Notes: a model not told the origin generated them from the sequence alone. A DNA stretch of 64,000 nucleotides from Staphylococcus sp. IVB6181 (GCF_025561445.1 NZ_CP095096.1:1901822-1965821), one strand, 5' to 3'. Positions 1-11,374 are shown, counted from the stretch's first letter. Translations and numbers: made by a program.

Positions 1-1001
<1,001 letters not shown>

Positions 1002-1055
1002 TTACAATACGTTTCTATGGTTGTGAACTATAAACACATGATATTCAAGACTTTT

Positions 1056-1985
1056 TTAATTATTTGTACTACTTTCTTTCTTTGACTTATCATTCTTTGA
1101 CTTGTCATCGTTTGTTTGATCATTAATTTTGTTCAATGTTGCTTGTAATTCGTCTTTCGCTTTATCCTCCATCGCTGTGCCTTCTTTAAGTTTCATACTG
1201 CTGTCAGAAGACGTTGATGAACCATCTTGATAAGGAATAAATGATGCGCCGACTGATAAATCAATGTAACCTGATTTTTTCAGTTCTCCGGATGCATCTC
1301 TGTCTAACGCACTTGCCATATCCGGATAATACTTCATTTTATTCGCAATTGTATTCATATTGCCGATGACTTGAATATCATCTTTCATATACAATCTGAC
1401 TTTATTGCGGCTTTCCTTATCATCTGCGTATTCGACTTCAGAGATTGCTTGACGAATATTTTTCGGCATTTCTGATAAAGCTTGAATGATTTTCTCGCGG
1501 TTAGAAGCATTAAAGCCTGAAACCACAGGTGCATCATTCGGCAGTTTTCCTTTATAATCTTTTAAAATATGATCATTTGAAAGGATGGGATGAAACTTCC
1601 CTTTTTCTTCAAGCAAACCGACTAACTGATACTCTTTGACTTGCACTTCTAAGTTGTTCGGCAGTTTTCTGTTGATTTGAACATCTTTTACAAAAGGATT
1701 TTGTTTCATCTTATCGACAGCTTTGCCTTTGCCGAACATGTAGATTTTAGTATCCTTCTTTAAATTCAAGGCATTCTTAACCTCTTTATTAGAAAGATAA
1801 TGATTACCTTTAATATCTACACGGTCTATATTACTAATCGGCGTAAACATATACAACACAATTAAAATAATCAGTGCGATGAGCGTACCGAAGATCGACA
1901 ATTGGATACGCCGTTGTCTTTCTCTTCTTTTTCGAAGCTTTTCCTTTAGGTACTCAGAATCGATTTTACGAACTTTATCCGTCAT
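1056..1985 (-). CDS. divIB: Cell division protein DivIB/FtsQ
   Basis: DivIB (FtsQ) is a bitopic divisome protein that works with FtsL and DivIC to control septal peptidoglycan synthesis. The 309-residue protein has a basic cytoplasmic N-terminus rich in Lys/Arg, one membrane segment at about residues 28-47, then the extracellular POTRA domain starting at the IDRVDIKGNHYLS motif. The last 50 residues are a charged Lys/Asp/Ser tail, as is usual for staphylococcal DivIB. It follows murD by 15 bp in the dcw operon. A GGGGTG ribosome site precedes the ATG. Confidence 0.95.
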   Translation of the reverse strand: MTDKVRKIDSEYLKEKLRKRRERQRRIQLSIFGTLIALIILIVLYMFTPISNIDRVDIKGNHYLSNKEVKNALNLKKDTKIYMFGKGKAVDKMKQNPFVKDVQINRKLPNNLEVQVKEYQLVGLLEEKGKFHPILSNDHILKDYKGKLPNDAPVVSGFNASNREKIIQALSEMPKNIRQAISEVEYADDKESRNKVRLYMKDDIQVIGNMNTIANKMKYYPDMASALDRDASGELKKSGYIDLSVGASFIPYQDGSSTSSDSSMKLKEGTAMEDKAKDELQATLNKINDQTNDDKSKNDKSKKESSTNN

Positions 1986-2000
1986 TAAAACATCACACCC

Positions 2001-3350
2001 CTACTTCGAAGGCAGATGCGAACGGAAGCTGTCGATAAAGACATCGCCGCGTTCTTCAAAAGTTTTGTATTGATCCCAGCTGGCACATGCCGGTGAAAGC
2101 AAGACCACATCATTAGGTTCGATGACCTCTTGTACTTTGTTAACAGCATCTTTCACATCGGTCGCACGAATCACATACTTGCCTTGGCTTTCGCCGAGTT
2201 TCGTTAACTTATCTTGTGTTTCGCCGAATGTCAGCATCACTCTTACATCCTTCATGTAAGGAATCAGCTCATCGAAGCCGTTGCCTCTGTCTAAGCCGCC
2301 GCATAACCACACAATCGGCTGATCAAATGAATTCAAGGCAAATTGTGTTGCTAACGTATTCGTTGCTTTAGAGTCGTTGTAATATTTGTTCGTTTTGTTA
2401 GAACCGATATATTGCAGACGGTGTTTGATACCAGAGAATGTAGTTAATGTATGATTAATCGCATCTACAGGTACACCTGCAAGTACAGCTGCCAAAACTG
2501 CAGCTAAGATATTTTCAAGGTTATGCTCGCCAGGGAGCACAATATCATCTTTATGAATGAGACGTAAACCATTCAACATGATATAGCCGTCTTTGATGTA
2601 AATACCGTCAACTTCTTGATTGGTTGAGAAGTAATAGGTTTTAGCTTTTAAATCTTCTGTTTCAATCAAATGACGCTGACTGTAGTTGCAAATCAAATAA
2701 TCATCTTCTGTTTGATTTTTATAGATACGGCGTTTGGCATTGCGGTATTCTTCCAGCGAACCATGATAATCAAGGTGGGCTGAATAGATATTAGTAATAA
2801 TCGCAATATGCGGACGGTACGTATCAATACCTAATAATTGGAAAGATGACAACTCTGTAATCAAGTAATCATCAGGATGTGCTTCTTGTGCCACTTTAGA
2901 GGCAACATAACCGATGTTGCCTGATAACAGCCCTTTGATTCTGCTGTTGTCAAACATGTTTCCAATCAAGGATGTTGTGGTTGTTTTACCGTTCGTACCA
3001 GTCACCGCAATAATCGGTGCTTCTGAAACTAAGTAGCTTAATTCAACTTCAGTTAAAATCGTTAACCCGCGTTTTTCTGCTTCTTCAATTAAAGGCACAG
3101 TATATGGAATCCCCGGGTTCTTTACGATAATAGGATGATTATCAAGCAATGAGAGCGGATGGTGACCGCCGATAACTGTTAATCCCATTTTCTCTAAATC
3201 ATTTGCGTGCGGATCTTTGGAAAGGTCGCCGCCATCATTCACAGTAACATCTGCACCTAAATGATTTAATAATTTAGCTGCTTCATAACCGCTTTTCGCT
3301 AAGCCAACTACTAAAACATTTTTTCCTTCTAATCCTTTGTATTTAAGCAT
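2001..3350 (-). CDS. murD: UDP-N-acetylmuramoyl-L-alanine--D-glutamate ligase MurD
   Basis: MurD is the cytoplasmic Mur ligase that adds D-glutamate to UDP-MurNAc-L-Ala using ATP. The 449-residue length is normal. The ATP-binding loop of Mur ligases ([12 protein letters not shown]) lies at about residues 115-126 in the central domain. The Rossmann-like N-terminal domain begins with the [10 protein letters not shown] glycine motif, and the C-terminal domain has the conserved YNDSKATN segment near residue 325. The start overlaps the mraY stop region (3 bp apart), which suggests translational coupling. It belongs to the dcw operon. Confidence 0.98.
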   Translation of the reverse strand: MLKYKGLEGKNVLVVGLAKSGYEAAKLLNHLGADVTVNDGGDLSKDPHANDLEKMGLTVIGGHHPLSLLDNHPIIVKNPGIPYTVPLIEEAEKRGLTILTEVELSYLVSEAPIIAVTGTNGKTTTTSLIGNMFDNSRIKGLLSGNIGYVASKVAQEAHPDDYLITELSSFQLLGIDTYRPHIAIITNIYSAHLDYHGSLEEYRNAKRRIYKNQTEDDYLICNYSQRHLIETEDLKAKTYYFSTNQEVDGIYIKDGYIMLNGLRLIHKDDIVLPGEHNLENILAAVLAAVLAGVPVDAINHTLTTFSGIKHRLQYIGSNKTNKYYNDSKATNTLATQFALNSFDQPIVWLCGGLDRGNGFDELIPYMKDVRVMLTFGETQDKLTKLGESQGKYVIRATDVKDAVNKVQEVIEPNDVVLLSPACASWDQYKTFEERGDVFIDSFRSHLPSK

Positions 3351-3353
3351 TTA

Positions 3354-4319
3354 TCAATGCACTCCAATCCATAATCCTATCAAACCTGTAATGAGGCCTA
3401 CTGTCCAAAATACAGTAACAACTTTCCATTCATTCCATCCGCTTAATTCAAAGTGGTGATGCAGCGGACTCATTTTAAAGATACGTTTGCCGGTTAATTT
3501 GAATGATGCTACTTGCAAAATAACAGATAATGTTTCAGCAACAAACACAAAACCGATAAACAGTAATGAGATTTCCGCATTCAGCATAATCGACACTGTT
3601 GCGATAATACCGCCTAATGCCAAGCTGCCTGTATCACCCATGAATGTTTTGGCCGGGTTGACGTTATAGAATAAGAAACCTAATAACGCAAAGACCATAA
3701 TGATACAAAACGTACCCACAGCATGGTCGCCCAGCATAAAGCTCATAATCGCATACATCGCAAATGCGATGATAGATAAGCCGGTTGCCAATCCGTCTAA
3801 ACCATCTGTTAAGTTCACAGCGTTAGAGAAACCGACTTGCCAGAATACGATAAAGATGACATAAGCGACTGACAATGGAATATGCACTGTCGTAAACGGA
3901 ATATGGATGCCTGTCGCAAAATGAATCATATTGAATGTATCACTTAAGATAAAGAAAATAACCGCAATCGCAATTTGCGCTAAGAATTTTTGTTTGCTTG
4001 TCAATCCTTGGTTATTCTTCTTAACGACAATAATATAATCATCAATGAACCCGATTAATCCGAATCCTACTGTCACAAATAACAATAAGATGAATGGATT
4101 AGGGTTATTTGAAAAGATGATCGCAATAATCGTAGTGACAATAATACTGATTAAGAAAGTCAGGCCGCCCATTGTCGGTGTGCCTGTCTTTTTCATGTGG
4201 CTTTTCGGCCCTTCTTCTCGAATACTTTGGCCGAACTTCATTCTCTTCAGTGTTGGAATCAAAATCGGCACTAATACTGCTGTGATTAATAATCCAACGA
4301 TTGCTAAAACATAAACCAT
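3354..4319 (-). CDS. mraY: Phospho-N-acetylmuramoyl-pentapeptide-transferase MraY
   Basis: MraY is the integral membrane enzyme that makes lipid I from UDP-MurNAc-pentapeptide and undecaprenyl phosphate. The ATG at 4319 is chosen because AAGGAG lies just upstream and it gives the usual 321 residues; a longer frame to 4352 adds residues that orthologues lack. Hydrophobic segments alternate with the conserved loops: FGQSIREEGP, TMGGL, the Asp pair in GFIDDY, NLTDGLDGLA, and the C-terminal MSPLHHHFE histidine triad. It sits between pbpA and murD. A strong hairpin separates it from pbpA. Confidence 0.97.
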   Translation of the reverse strand: MVYVLAIVGLLITAVLVPILIPTLKRMKFGQSIREEGPKSHMKKTGTPTMGGLTFLISIIVTTIIAIIFSNNPNPFILLLFVTVGFGLIGFIDDYIIVVKKNNQGLTSKQKFLAQIAIAVIFFILSDTFNMIHFATGIHIPFTTVHIPLSVAYVIFIVFWQVGFSNAVNLTDGLDGLATGLSIIAFAMYAIMSFMLGDHAVGTFCIIMVFALLGFLFYNVNPAKTFMGDTGSLALGGIIATVSIMLNAEISLLFIGFVFVAETLSVILQVASFKLTGKRIFKMSPLHHHFELSGWNEWKVVTVFWTVGLITGLIGLWIGVH

Positions 4320-4363
4320 AGTTATCTCCTTGTTATATATAATTTTAAACACTTATGTAAAGC

Positions 4364-4395
4364 GAGGCTTGGGTACCGAGGGTACCCCTTGCCTC
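4364..4395. repeat. Intercistronic inverted repeat between pbpA and mraY
   Basis: The arms GAGGC..GGGTACC and GGTACCC..GCCTC flank a 3-base loop in the only sizeable gap (82 bp) inside the dcw operon. No U-tract follows on the minus strand, so it is not a standard terminator. It could be an RNA-processing or stabilising hairpin that sets the ratio of the upstream and downstream parts of the transcript; that role is inference. Confidence 0.7.
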
Positions 4396-4401
4396 TTCTG
4401 T

Positions 4402-6555
4402 CTATTCTGCTGAAGGTGCGGACAATTCAACTTCTAATTGTTTTTGATCTTTAAGCGGTGTATTCGGACTGATAGATTGTTTAGATACAAATCCATTACC
4501 TTTCATTTTAACACTAATTCCAGTTAAGGATTCAAAAGCTAATACATCATCTTTGCCCCAGTCTTTCATATCCGGCATAGTCATGTCGCCATCTGTTTTG
4601 ATGAACACTTTGCTGTAAGGCAATGTTTTTTCGTTGCCTTCAGGCAGCTGCTGCGCCACGTTGTCGCCTTGACCGATGACAACCGGTTTTAAATTCTGAG
4701 CTTTAAGTGCATCTTTTGCTTTATCAACAGATTGTCCTGAAACATCAGGCACCTTGCTGAAGGATGCTTTAGATGATGAGTCGCTTGATTTGCCTACATT
4801 CAAGTATTTCAATGTATTTTCCATAATTGGATTAAAGGCTTTGCTGACACTCATTTCATACGCTTCTTTTTTGTTTTTCTGAGCCAAGCTCATACCTGCA
4901 TAAACCACAACTTTAGGGTCTTTGCTCGGTGCATGGCCGATAAAGCTTGTGAAGTATGGATAAGGTCCTTCTACGTAACCGCCGTTTTCCGGATCGGCAA
5001 CTTGTGCTGTACCGGTTTTACCGCCGATACGGTAGCCTTTGACTCTGAAGTTCTGCGCATGGCTTTTCTCGCTGTTAACAACTAAGTCTAATTCTTTCAT
5101 CACTTTCTTAGAAGTTGCTTCGGTAATCGGTTTACCGACAATTTCTCTTTTACCTTTATATAATTCTTTATCTTTGACTGGATTATTGATACTGCTGACA
5201 TACCAAGGTTTAATCATGTTCCCTTTATTGAACATTGCACTTTGCGCTTGCAGCATTTGAACCGGAGTGACAGTTGTTGATTGTCCGAATGCTGATGTTT
5301 TTTGTTGCAGTTCATTATCCCAAGCGATACCGCCAGGTGCTTCGCCATCGAATAAACCGCCTGTTTTCTTACCGAAACCGAATTTTTCATACCAAGATTT
5401 CATCTTATCAGCACCGACTAAATCTTGAAGGTGCATCATCAATGTGTTGGATGAATAAGTGAAACCAAGACTCATTGGAATTTTACCCCAACCAGTACGG
5501 TTCCAGTCAGAGATTTCAGAACCCATAATCGTACGATGTCCTGATTTATATTCTTTCTTAGGATCGAATTTGCCTTCTTGAATGGCTGCTGCTAAACCGT
5601 ATGTCTTAAATGTAGAACCAGGCTCATACGTGTTTTGATATAAATCATTCGCCCAATTTTTACCGAAGTCTTTCCCTGTTTCAGGGTTGAACGTCGGACG
5701 TTGGCTGAACGCCAAGATTTCGCCAGTATGAGCATCCATAACGACCACGAATGCATCTTTCGGTGCGAAGTGATCATCGAGCTGATTCAACGCTTCTTCC
5801 ACAAACACTTGGATATTTGAATCAATTGTTAAATGCACATCTTCACCGCGCTGCGGTGCCACTTCTCGTTTAGAATTCGGTGCAATATAACCCCAAATAT
5901 CATGAATATATTTTAAAGAACCATGTTTACCAGCTAAATAACTGTCGAAGATTTTTTCAACACCCATCGCACCTTTCAACTCGCCGTTATCCGGATTCTT
6001 TTGCGCCATACCGATTAAGTGTGAGGCAAAATTACCGTTCGGATAGAAACGTTCCGTTTCAGGATACAATTTAACCCCAGGTATCTTCATCTTCTCAATT
6101 TTATCTTTTTGCTGATACGTCAAATTACTGCCTTTTCGTCCGAACTCTACTTGGAACGCTTTTTTGTTATTCAACATTTTCTCTATTTCTTTCGATTCCA
6201 TATCTATTACAGTTGAAAGCTTTTTAGCTGCTTCTTTTTTATCCACGACATGTCGCGGTTTCTCAGAGCCTTCATCCGCTTTTTTATCGATGACTGCTGT
6301 CAGCTTGAAGCGTTCAACATCTTCAGCCAGGACTTTGCCGTGGCGGTCATAAATCTTACCGCGTTCCGGTTGTTCTTGACTTTCTACTAAATACTTTTCA
6401 TTGGCTTTATTAATTAAATCTTGCCCAGATGAATGCCCTGTCAGCATGACAAAGGCATACCTTAAAACCAATAGAAAAAAGAGCAGTCCGAACAAACTGA
6501 CGAGGAGGACTGCCCCTATTTTATTTTTTTTAATTTTAATTTTTCGCTTCGGCAT
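4402..6555 (-). CDS. pbpA: Penicillin-binding protein 1 (septal transpeptidase)
   Basis: This is the essential class B PBP of the staphylococcal septum, a transpeptidase that cross-links peptidoglycan and pairs with FtsW. The 717 residues begin with a basic cytoplasmic tail and one membrane anchor (about 14-38). A pedestal domain follows, then the transpeptidase with the catalytic serine motif STFK at 314-317, SSN at 368-370 and KTG at 513-515. Two C-terminal PASTA domains start at about residue 598 (VPDVSGQSV...). It is slightly shorter than the S. aureus protein (about 744 residues). Its start overlaps ftsL by 20 bp. Confidence 0.96.
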   Translation of the reverse strand: MPKRKIKIKKNKIGAVLLVSLFGLLFFLLVLRYAFVMLTGHSSGQDLINKANEKYLVESQEQPERGKIYDRHGKVLAEDVERFKLTAVIDKKADEGSEKPRHVVDKKEAAKKLSTVIDMESKEIEKMLNNKKAFQVEFGRKGSNLTYQQKDKIEKMKIPGVKLYPETERFYPNGNFASHLIGMAQKNPDNGELKGAMGVEKIFDSYLAGKHGSLKYIHDIWGYIAPNSKREVAPQRGEDVHLTIDSNIQVFVEEALNQLDDHFAPKDAFVVVMDAHTGEILAFSQRPTFNPETGKDFGKNWANDLYQNTYEPGSTFKTYGLAAAIQEGKFDPKKEYKSGHRTIMGSEISDWNRTGWGKIPMSLGFTYSSNTLMMHLQDLVGADKMKSWYEKFGFGKKTGGLFDGEAPGGIAWDNELQQKTSAFGQSTTVTPVQMLQAQSAMFNKGNMIKPWYVSSINNPVKDKELYKGKREIVGKPITEATSKKVMKELDLVVNSEKSHAQNFRVKGYRIGGKTGTAQVADPENGGYVEGPYPYFTSFIGHAPSKDPKVVVYAGMSLAQKNKKEAYEMSVSKAFNPIMENTLKYLNVGKSSDSSSKASFSKVPDVSGQSVDKAKDALKAQNLKPVVIGQGDNVAQQLPEGNEKTLPYSKVFIKTDGDMTMPDMKDWGKDDVLAFESLTGISVKMKGNGFVSKQSISPNTPLKDQKQLEVELSAPSAE

Positions 6556-6934
6556 TATTACGCACTACCTTTACATTATCGTTCTTTAAGCTCATGCCTT
6601 GTTTTTGAGCTTTGTCGTAAATGCGTTCATAAGAAGAGTTCTTTTTGATTTCTGACTTTAATGCACTATTTTGACTTGATTGTTGTTCGATTTTGTAATC
6701 TAAATCTGCAATTTTTCCTTTAGTGTCATAAGCATCCATTTTCAAAGAAAGTATATAAATACTTACCATTGCGATGACAGCGACTAAAGTTATGTATAAT
6801 ACCTTCTCAAATTTAGTTAGTTGAACAACTACTTTTCGTTTTACTTTTCTGGTTGGCGATGGTTCGGTTTGCGGTACTTGTCTTGCTGGTTCATATTGCT
6901 CGTTATATGGTTCGTAGATCTTTTCAACAGCCAT
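6536..6934 (-). CDS. ftsL: Cell division protein FtsL
   Basis: FtsL is a small bitopic divisome protein that forms a complex with DivIB and DivIC. The 132 residues comprise a long cytoplasmic N-terminus, one membrane helix at about residues 46-65 (VLYITLVAVIAMVSIYIL) and an extracytoplasmic coiled coil with heptad-like KIADLDYKIEQQ. Sequence conservation of FtsL is low, so the call rests on topology, length and position between rsmH and pbpA. An AGGAGAG ribosome site precedes the ATG by 11 bases. Confidence 0.93.
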   Translation of the reverse strand: MAVEKIYEPYNEQYEPARQVPQTEPSPTRKVKRKVVVQLTKFEKVLYITLVAVIAMVSIYILSLKMDAYDTKGKIADLDYKIEQQSSQNSALKSEIKKNSSYERIYDKAQKQGMSLKNDNVKVVRNNAEAKN

Positions 6935-6954
6935 AGCAGCTCGTCACTCTCCTA

Positions 6955-7890
6955 TCATTTTAAAATCTCTGCTACACGCAATTTAGCACTGCGGGCACGA
7001 TTATTTTCTGCTAAATCATCATCTGTTGCGGTAATCGGTTTGCGGTTCACGCGTTTTAATTTCGGTGTATATTCCTCTGGAATAATCGGTAAGCCTCTCG
7101 GCACTTCCGGACCTTTCTCATATTCTTGGAAGATTTGTTTGCATAAACGATCTTCTAGTGAATGGAAAGTAATCACAGAAATACGTCCGTTAACCTTTAC
7201 TCTATCGATAGCTTGTTCTAATGAATCTTCAAATGCTTTCAATTCATCGTTGACTGCTATTCTGATAGCTTGGAAGACACGTTTTGCAGGGTGGCCGCCT
7301 TTGCGTCTTGCTTTAGCGGGAATCCCTTCTTTAATCACGTCTACCAATTGTAAGGTTGTCTCAATGGGTTCATGTTCTCTCGTTTTTTCAATTCTTCTTG
7401 CAATCTGTTTAGAGAATTTCTCTTCACCATAGCGATAAAAGATTCTGACTAAACTTTCATATGGCCACTCATTTACAACTTCATACGCTGATAAAGGCTG
7501 TGTTTGATCCATACGCATATCCAGTCTTGCATCTTGGTGATAACTGAATCCTCGTTCAGGCACATCTAACTGCGGGCTGGAAACCCCTAAGTCATAATAA
7601 ATGCCGTCAACTTTGTCAATGTTCAAATCATCAAGGATTTGATTGATTTCTCTGAAATTGCTATGCACAAATGTGACACGATCTAAATGGTCCTTTAAGA
7701 CCTCTTTAGCATTTTCTATGGCTGTCATATCTTGGTCAATCGCAATCAAATGTCCATTGTCGTTAAGTTGATTCAATAAATAAAGGGCATGGCCTGCTCC
7801 ACCAAGTGTGCAGTCAACATATACACCATCTTCTTTTATATTTAATTCATCAATGGTTTCTTTTAACATGACACTAACGTGATGAAACAC
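6955..7890 (-). CDS. rsmH: 16S rRNA (cytosine-1402-N4)-methyltransferase RsmH
   Basis: RsmH (MraW) methylates N4 of C1402 in the 16S rRNA decoding centre using SAM. The SAM-binding loop [10 protein letters not shown] is near residue 27, and the conserved [16 protein letters not shown] and [13 protein letters not shown] segments are all present. The chosen start is the GTG at 7890: it gives MFHHVSVML and the 311 residues usual for staphylococci, and GGAGG lies 7 bases upstream. An ATG six bases earlier is too close to the ribosome site. It is the second gene of the dcw operon, 14 bp after mraZ. Confidence 0.95.
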   Translation of the reverse strand: MFHHVSVMLKETIDELNIKEDGVYVDCTLGGAGHALYLLNQLNDNGHLIAIDQDMTAIENAKEVLKDHLDRVTFVHSNFREINQILDDLNIDKVDGIYYDLGVSSPQLDVPERGFSYHQDARLDMRMDQTQPLSAYEVVNEWPYESLVRIFYRYGEEKFSKQIARRIEKTREHEPIETTLQLVDVIKEGIPAKARRKGGHPAKRVFQAIRIAVNDELKAFEDSLEQAIDRVKVNGRISVITFHSLEDRLCKQIFQEYEKGPEVPRGLPIIPEEYTPKLKRVNRKPITATDDDLAENNRARSAKLRVAEILK

Positions 7891-7904
7891 TTTCATTCCT
7901 CCAT

Positions 7905-8336
7905 TTAAAAATCAAAATCTATCAAATCTTCAGCGATATCTTCGAAACTGTCTTCAGATTCATCATAGAACGCATTCCATGTTGCTCTGTCCCAAATTTC
8001 GATACGGCTTGAAACACCGATCACTGTACATTCCTTACTTAAGTTAGCGTACTCCCTTAAATTTTTAGGGATATTGATACGCCCTTGTTTGTCGAGTTCC
8101 ACTTCAACAGCACCTGAGAAGAACATACGCATAAACTTACGTGCGTCACGTTTTGTCATCGGTAATGACTTCATTTTCTCCTCGATATTCTGCCATTCTT
8201 CCATAGTGTATCCGAACAAACATTTATCAAGGCCTCTGGTAATGATAAAACGTTCATTTAATTCATATCTGAATTTAGATGGTACAATCATGCGGCCTTT
8301 TGCGTCTAACTGGTGTTCGTACTCACCCATGAACAT
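7905..8336 (-). CDS. mraZ: Transcriptional regulator MraZ
   Basis: MraZ is a ring-forming DNA-binding protein related to AbrB that represses the dcw operon from its own promoter. The 143 residues contain two tandem SpoVT/AbrB-like half-domains, each with the DxKGR or DKQGR signature ([17 protein letters not shown] near the start and [16 protein letters not shown] in the middle). It is the first gene of the operon. Its upstream region carries three regularly spaced GTGG repeats that fit its own operator. Confidence 0.97.
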   Translation of the reverse strand: MFMGEYEHQLDAKGRMIVPSKFRYELNERFIITRGLDKCLFGYTMEEWQNIEEKMKSLPMTKRDARKFMRMFFSGAVEVELDKQGRINIPKNLREYANLSKECTVIGVSSRIEIWDRATWNAFYDESEDSFEDIAEDLIDFDF

Positions 8337-8359
8337 TTATCTCACCTCACCTTATTTAT

Positions 8360-8389
8360 AATTTACCACAACTCCCCACTATCCTCCAC
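8360..8389 (-). promoter_or_regulatory. Probable MraZ operator: three GTGG repeats at 10-bp spacing
   Basis: On the minus strand, GTGG occurs three times at an exact 10-bp period (complements CCAC at 8366, 8376 and 8386), 30-53 bp before the mraZ ATG. MraZ of E. coli is known to bind tandem TGGGN boxes separated by 5 bases, which is the same 10-bp period. The match in position, orientation and spacing supports autoregulation of the dcw operon. An AT-rich -10-like stretch (ATTATAAAT) sits between the boxes and the gene. Confidence 0.75.
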
Positions 8390-8428
8390 CATTTATGTAA
8401 ACATATCGAAAAAAATTCACTTTTGGCA

Positions 8429-8463
8429 TAAAAAAGACCCGTGCTCCTCACCGCGAGCACGGG
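8429..8463 (-). terminator. Intrinsic terminator of bshC
   Basis: Read on the minus strand, a perfect 9-bp GC-rich stem (CCCGTGCTC / GAGCACGGG) is followed by a T-run. It lies directly after bshC and separates it from the mraZ promoter. Confidence 0.92.
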
Positions 8464-8478
8464 CAAACTATTGGTATA

Positions 8479-10092
8479 TTAAGGTTTTATGATAATTTGA
8501 TCTAAAGTGTAACGAAGTGGTGGATAGGTGGAGGGACTGAACATATCTGTCCCAAATTCATTCATAAATTGCAGTGCATTCCACACTCTTTCTTGAAGTC
8601 CTCCCATTGGGTGGAGAGAGTCATTGATTTCTCTGAAATGTTTCATGCTGATTGCATTTTCTCTTTCGATATTCACGAAATAGCGTTTTCGCAAGTAATC
8701 ATATTGCGATTGATGAATTTGATTATTCTTATTCACTAAATTTTTATTATCCTCGTTACCCTCTACTTCAGCTAAAAGCTGTACATACACTTTTTGCTGA
8801 TTTTCTTTTAACGCCTCTAATTGATTTAAGAAAGTTTCAGAAGCATGCGCTCTGATAAACTTATTCTTTTCATCTTCGATGCCGTGCTGAATCACTTCTT
8901 CTGCTGTGATGTCATAACGTGCTAATAATTTTTCAACACGCTGTGTCAGATAAGTCATCTTCGTTCTCGGCAATACAATCGGCATATCAACACCTAAAAC
9001 TTCAAATGCTGTTTTTAATTCGGCCCAGTATTTAATTTCGCTTGGTCCGCCGACAAAGCTGACTGTATTAAACAGCCATTCTTCCATGATAGGTCGTGTG
9101 ACTACGTTATTGGAGAATCTTTCAGGACTTTGTTCTAAAATCTCCAATAAGTCCTCTTTGGTATAAGCCGTCTGTGATTTGCTTGTGTAATAGTAGCCTT
9201 CTTCAAACGTTAATAATTGACGCATGTCATCTTCATGTAAAAACAAATGTACATTTGTATCTGTTTGAATCATTGCATCCATACCTGCACCAACTGAACG
9301 TGCTTGCTGCGAACGAAACGCTTGGTCTACTTGTTTGTGCTTTTCAATCATCTCTCTCAAGATCGGCTGTTCTAATTCTCTGAGTTTCTGATATTGTGCA
9401 TCTATCAGCAGCAAGCCATAGTCTTTGAAAACTTCGTGACATAAGGCTTTAAACATATCTGACCATGTTTCATAATTTGTGATTATCTCACGCATCATTT
9501 GATGCAGCGGCTGCGTATGTTTAGTTTCAGGCAGCTGTACCATAAATTGATCCAATGCATGCAGTAACGCTTCCTTATCAGGTACATAACGCGACACATT
9601 GCTTTCAGGCGGTGTCATTGTATGATATTTTACTTTGTGCAATAATGCTTTTTGTTCATTAAAGACATACGTATGATTCACTTCATCGAAGTCATGGTCC
9701 TCTCCCGCAATCCAAAATACAGGCACAACTTCTTTGTGATAGTCTTCTTGCAATTCACGGCTTAAATTAACAATCGATAATATTTTATGAAAAGTATACA
9801 GCGGTCCCCCGAACAAGCCAGCTTGCTGCCCGCCGATGACTACTTTAGCTCCTTGATTCAATTTATCAATATTATCTCTTTGTTGATCAGATAAATCTAA
9901 ATCTGACATGTACTGTGCAATAATTGAAGCTAACTCCTGCTCTCTGCCGTTATTCGGCTTGTTTAAAACTGTTTTAAAACTTTCAGGAGACATCGCATCA
10001 TATTGGCAAAATGAGTTTAACAATGCATCACTTTCTTTTAATTTTGTCAGAAACTGATCATTCTCATTGATTTTTGCGGTTAAACAATCCAT
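8479..10092 (-). CDS. bshC: Bacillithiol biosynthesis cysteine-adding enzyme BshC
   Basis: BshC adds L-cysteine to GlcN-malate in the last step of bacillithiol synthesis, the main low-molecular-weight thiol of staphylococci. The 537-residue length matches the family. The Rossmann core carries the conserved [16 protein letters not shown] segment at about residue 90, then [14 protein letters not shown] near residue 125. A central helical region precedes the family-typical C-terminal end (GGLQERVWN...FGTDMF). The gene is monocistronic with its own terminator, upstream of mraZ as in S. aureus. AAGGAG precedes the ATG. Confidence 0.96.
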   Translation of the reverse strand: MDCLTAKINENDQFLTKLKESDALLNSFCQYDAMSPESFKTVLNKPNNGREQELASIIAQYMSDLDLSDQQRDNIDKLNQGAKVVIGGQQAGLFGGPLYTFHKILSIVNLSRELQEDYHKEVVPVFWIAGEDHDFDEVNHTYVFNEQKALLHKVKYHTMTPPESNVSRYVPDKEALLHALDQFMVQLPETKHTQPLHQMMREIITNYETWSDMFKALCHEVFKDYGLLLIDAQYQKLRELEQPILREMIEKHKQVDQAFRSQQARSVGAGMDAMIQTDTNVHLFLHEDDMRQLLTFEEGYYYTSKSQTAYTKEDLLEILEQSPERFSNNVVTRPIMEEWLFNTVSFVGGPSEIKYWAELKTAFEVLGVDMPIVLPRTKMTYLTQRVEKLLARYDITAEEVIQHGIEDEKNKFIRAHASETFLNQLEALKENQQKVYVQLLAEVEGNEDNKNLVNKNNQIHQSQYDYLRKRYFVNIERENAISMKHFREINDSLHPMGGLQERVWNALQFMNEFGTDMFSPSTYPPLRYTLDQIIIKP

Positions 10093-10239
10093 ACACTTTT
10101 CTCCTTAACTACTGAGTTTTCTCAACCATAAGTATAATGTTTATCTATATATAACACAATTTAACGGCTTATCGTATTCAATGCGTGTAAGCGTTATTTA
10201 TTATATAATGGCTATAACGAAGCAAGGGGGGAGACAGAA

Positions 10240-10686
10240 ATGAGCAACGTTAAACATTTAGATATTAACTATAAGACAGATGAGTTATTTGCGGACTTTA
10301 GAGAAACAAGCAATCCTAACCTCGCCTTAATTGATGAATTTGCCGGCGAAATGATTGACGCAAGTTCTGAATCACCATTCTACGGCATTTTTGTAGGGGA
10401 AAAAATCGCAGCAAGAATGGCATTATACGAAAATGGCCAAGTTGAAGAACATTACTTCCCAGAGTACGACAATTACTTAGTATTGTGGAAACTTGAAGTA
10501 CTGCCTTCTTTCCAATCAAGAGGATTAGGTACAGAACTTGTTGATTTCGCTAAAGAAAAGCACTTGCCGATTAAAGCAATTGCTAGAAACAAGTCAAAAG
10601 ACTTCTTCATCAGACATGGTTTCAAAGATACAGAAGCCAAAAATCCTGAGGGTTATGATGTTTTAATTTGGGCACCAGGACATTAA
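10240..10686 (+). CDS. GNAT family N-acetyltransferase
   Basis: The 148-residue protein belongs to the GNAT superfamily, which transfers an acyl group from acyl-CoA to an amine. The acetyl-CoA binding region is recognisable as LWKLEVLPSFQSRGLGTELVDFA (residues about 87-108), with the pyrophosphate loop SRGLGT; a FFIRHGF C-terminal element follows. Close orthologues sit divergently from bshC in other staphylococci, so it is conserved, but the substrate is unknown. A GGGGGGA ribosome site precedes the ATG. The 147 bp between it and bshC must hold both divergent promoters. Confidence 0.9.
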   Translation: MSNVKHLDINYKTDELFADFRETSNPNLALIDEFAGEMIDASSESPFYGIFVGEKIAARMALYENGQVEEHYFPEYDNYLVLWKLEVLPSFQSRGLGTELVDFAKEKHLPIKAIARNKSKDFFIRHGFKDTEAKNPEGYDVLIWAPGH

Positions 10687-10724
10687 TACTTAAAGTTGTA
10701 ATCAAATATCAGCTTAATATATGA

Positions 10725-10763
10725 ATACGGTCTCGCATATCACAATGCAAGACCGTATTTTTA
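10725..10763. terminator. Bidirectional terminator between the GNAT gene and the HAD gene
   Basis: The inverted repeat ATACGGTCT...AGACCGTAT is followed by TTTTTA on the plus strand and preceded by an A-rich segment that reads as T on the minus strand. It serves the plus-strand GNAT gene and may also serve the converging HAD gene, whose stop codon it overlaps. Confidence 0.85.
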
Positions 10764-11332
10764 TTGGATAATAGATTTAATCTCACTCAGATTCTTAATT
10801 TCATAATCCGGTTGAATATTTGACGCATTCGCTTTGTTTCTATAGTTAAACCAGCATGTATCAATGCCTGCATTAATACCGCCTTTGATATCTGATGTTA
10901 AAGAATCACCGATAATCAATGCGCTTTCACGCTGTGTATCAATACGGTCAAAGACATAATCAAAGAATTCAGGCATCGGTTTTTGGAAACCTGTCACTTC
11001 TGAAATAAAGATATCATGCATGATATTTTCAAGCGGTGTTTGCGTTAAACGACGCAACTGTGTATCCTCCACACCATTTTTCACAATATAAACCTTTGCA
11101 TGCTGCGACATATATTCAATTGCTTCAATCGTTTGCGGAAAATATTTAACCGGTGCTGTCGCTAATCCATCTCTGAATGTGACATCCGCTTCATGCCCAT
11201 TCACTTCCATCCCAAAACGCTTAAAGTAATTAATAAAACGCTCCGTCAGCACTTTGAACTGCTCCCTGTCAAGTAGACAGGAAAAAAACAAAAAATAATT
11301 TATTGGGAATCTGATAAACAAATTTTAAGTTA

Positions 11333-11374
11333 CTGTACAAATGAGTTGATAAATCTCGTTTGTACAGTTTTTTT
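11333..11374 (+). terminator. Plus-strand terminator inside the IS left end
   Basis: The stem CTGTACAAA(T)GAG / CTC(G)TTTGTACAG is followed by a T7 run on the plus strand. It faces transcription entering the IS from outside, antisense to the transposase genes, so it would block read-through rather than end the IS transcript. Confidence 0.8.

Noticed and set aside
6821..7432. 203-codon open frame on the plus strand
   Set aside because: It lies across ftsL and rsmH in antisense and resembles no family; codon shadow of the conserved genes.
10761..11321. Open frame starting MFIRFPINYFLFF that reads into the HAD C-terminal half
   Set aside because: Its first 22 codons lie inside the IS end and it has no ribosome site; it is the 3' piece of the split HAD gene, not a separate gene.
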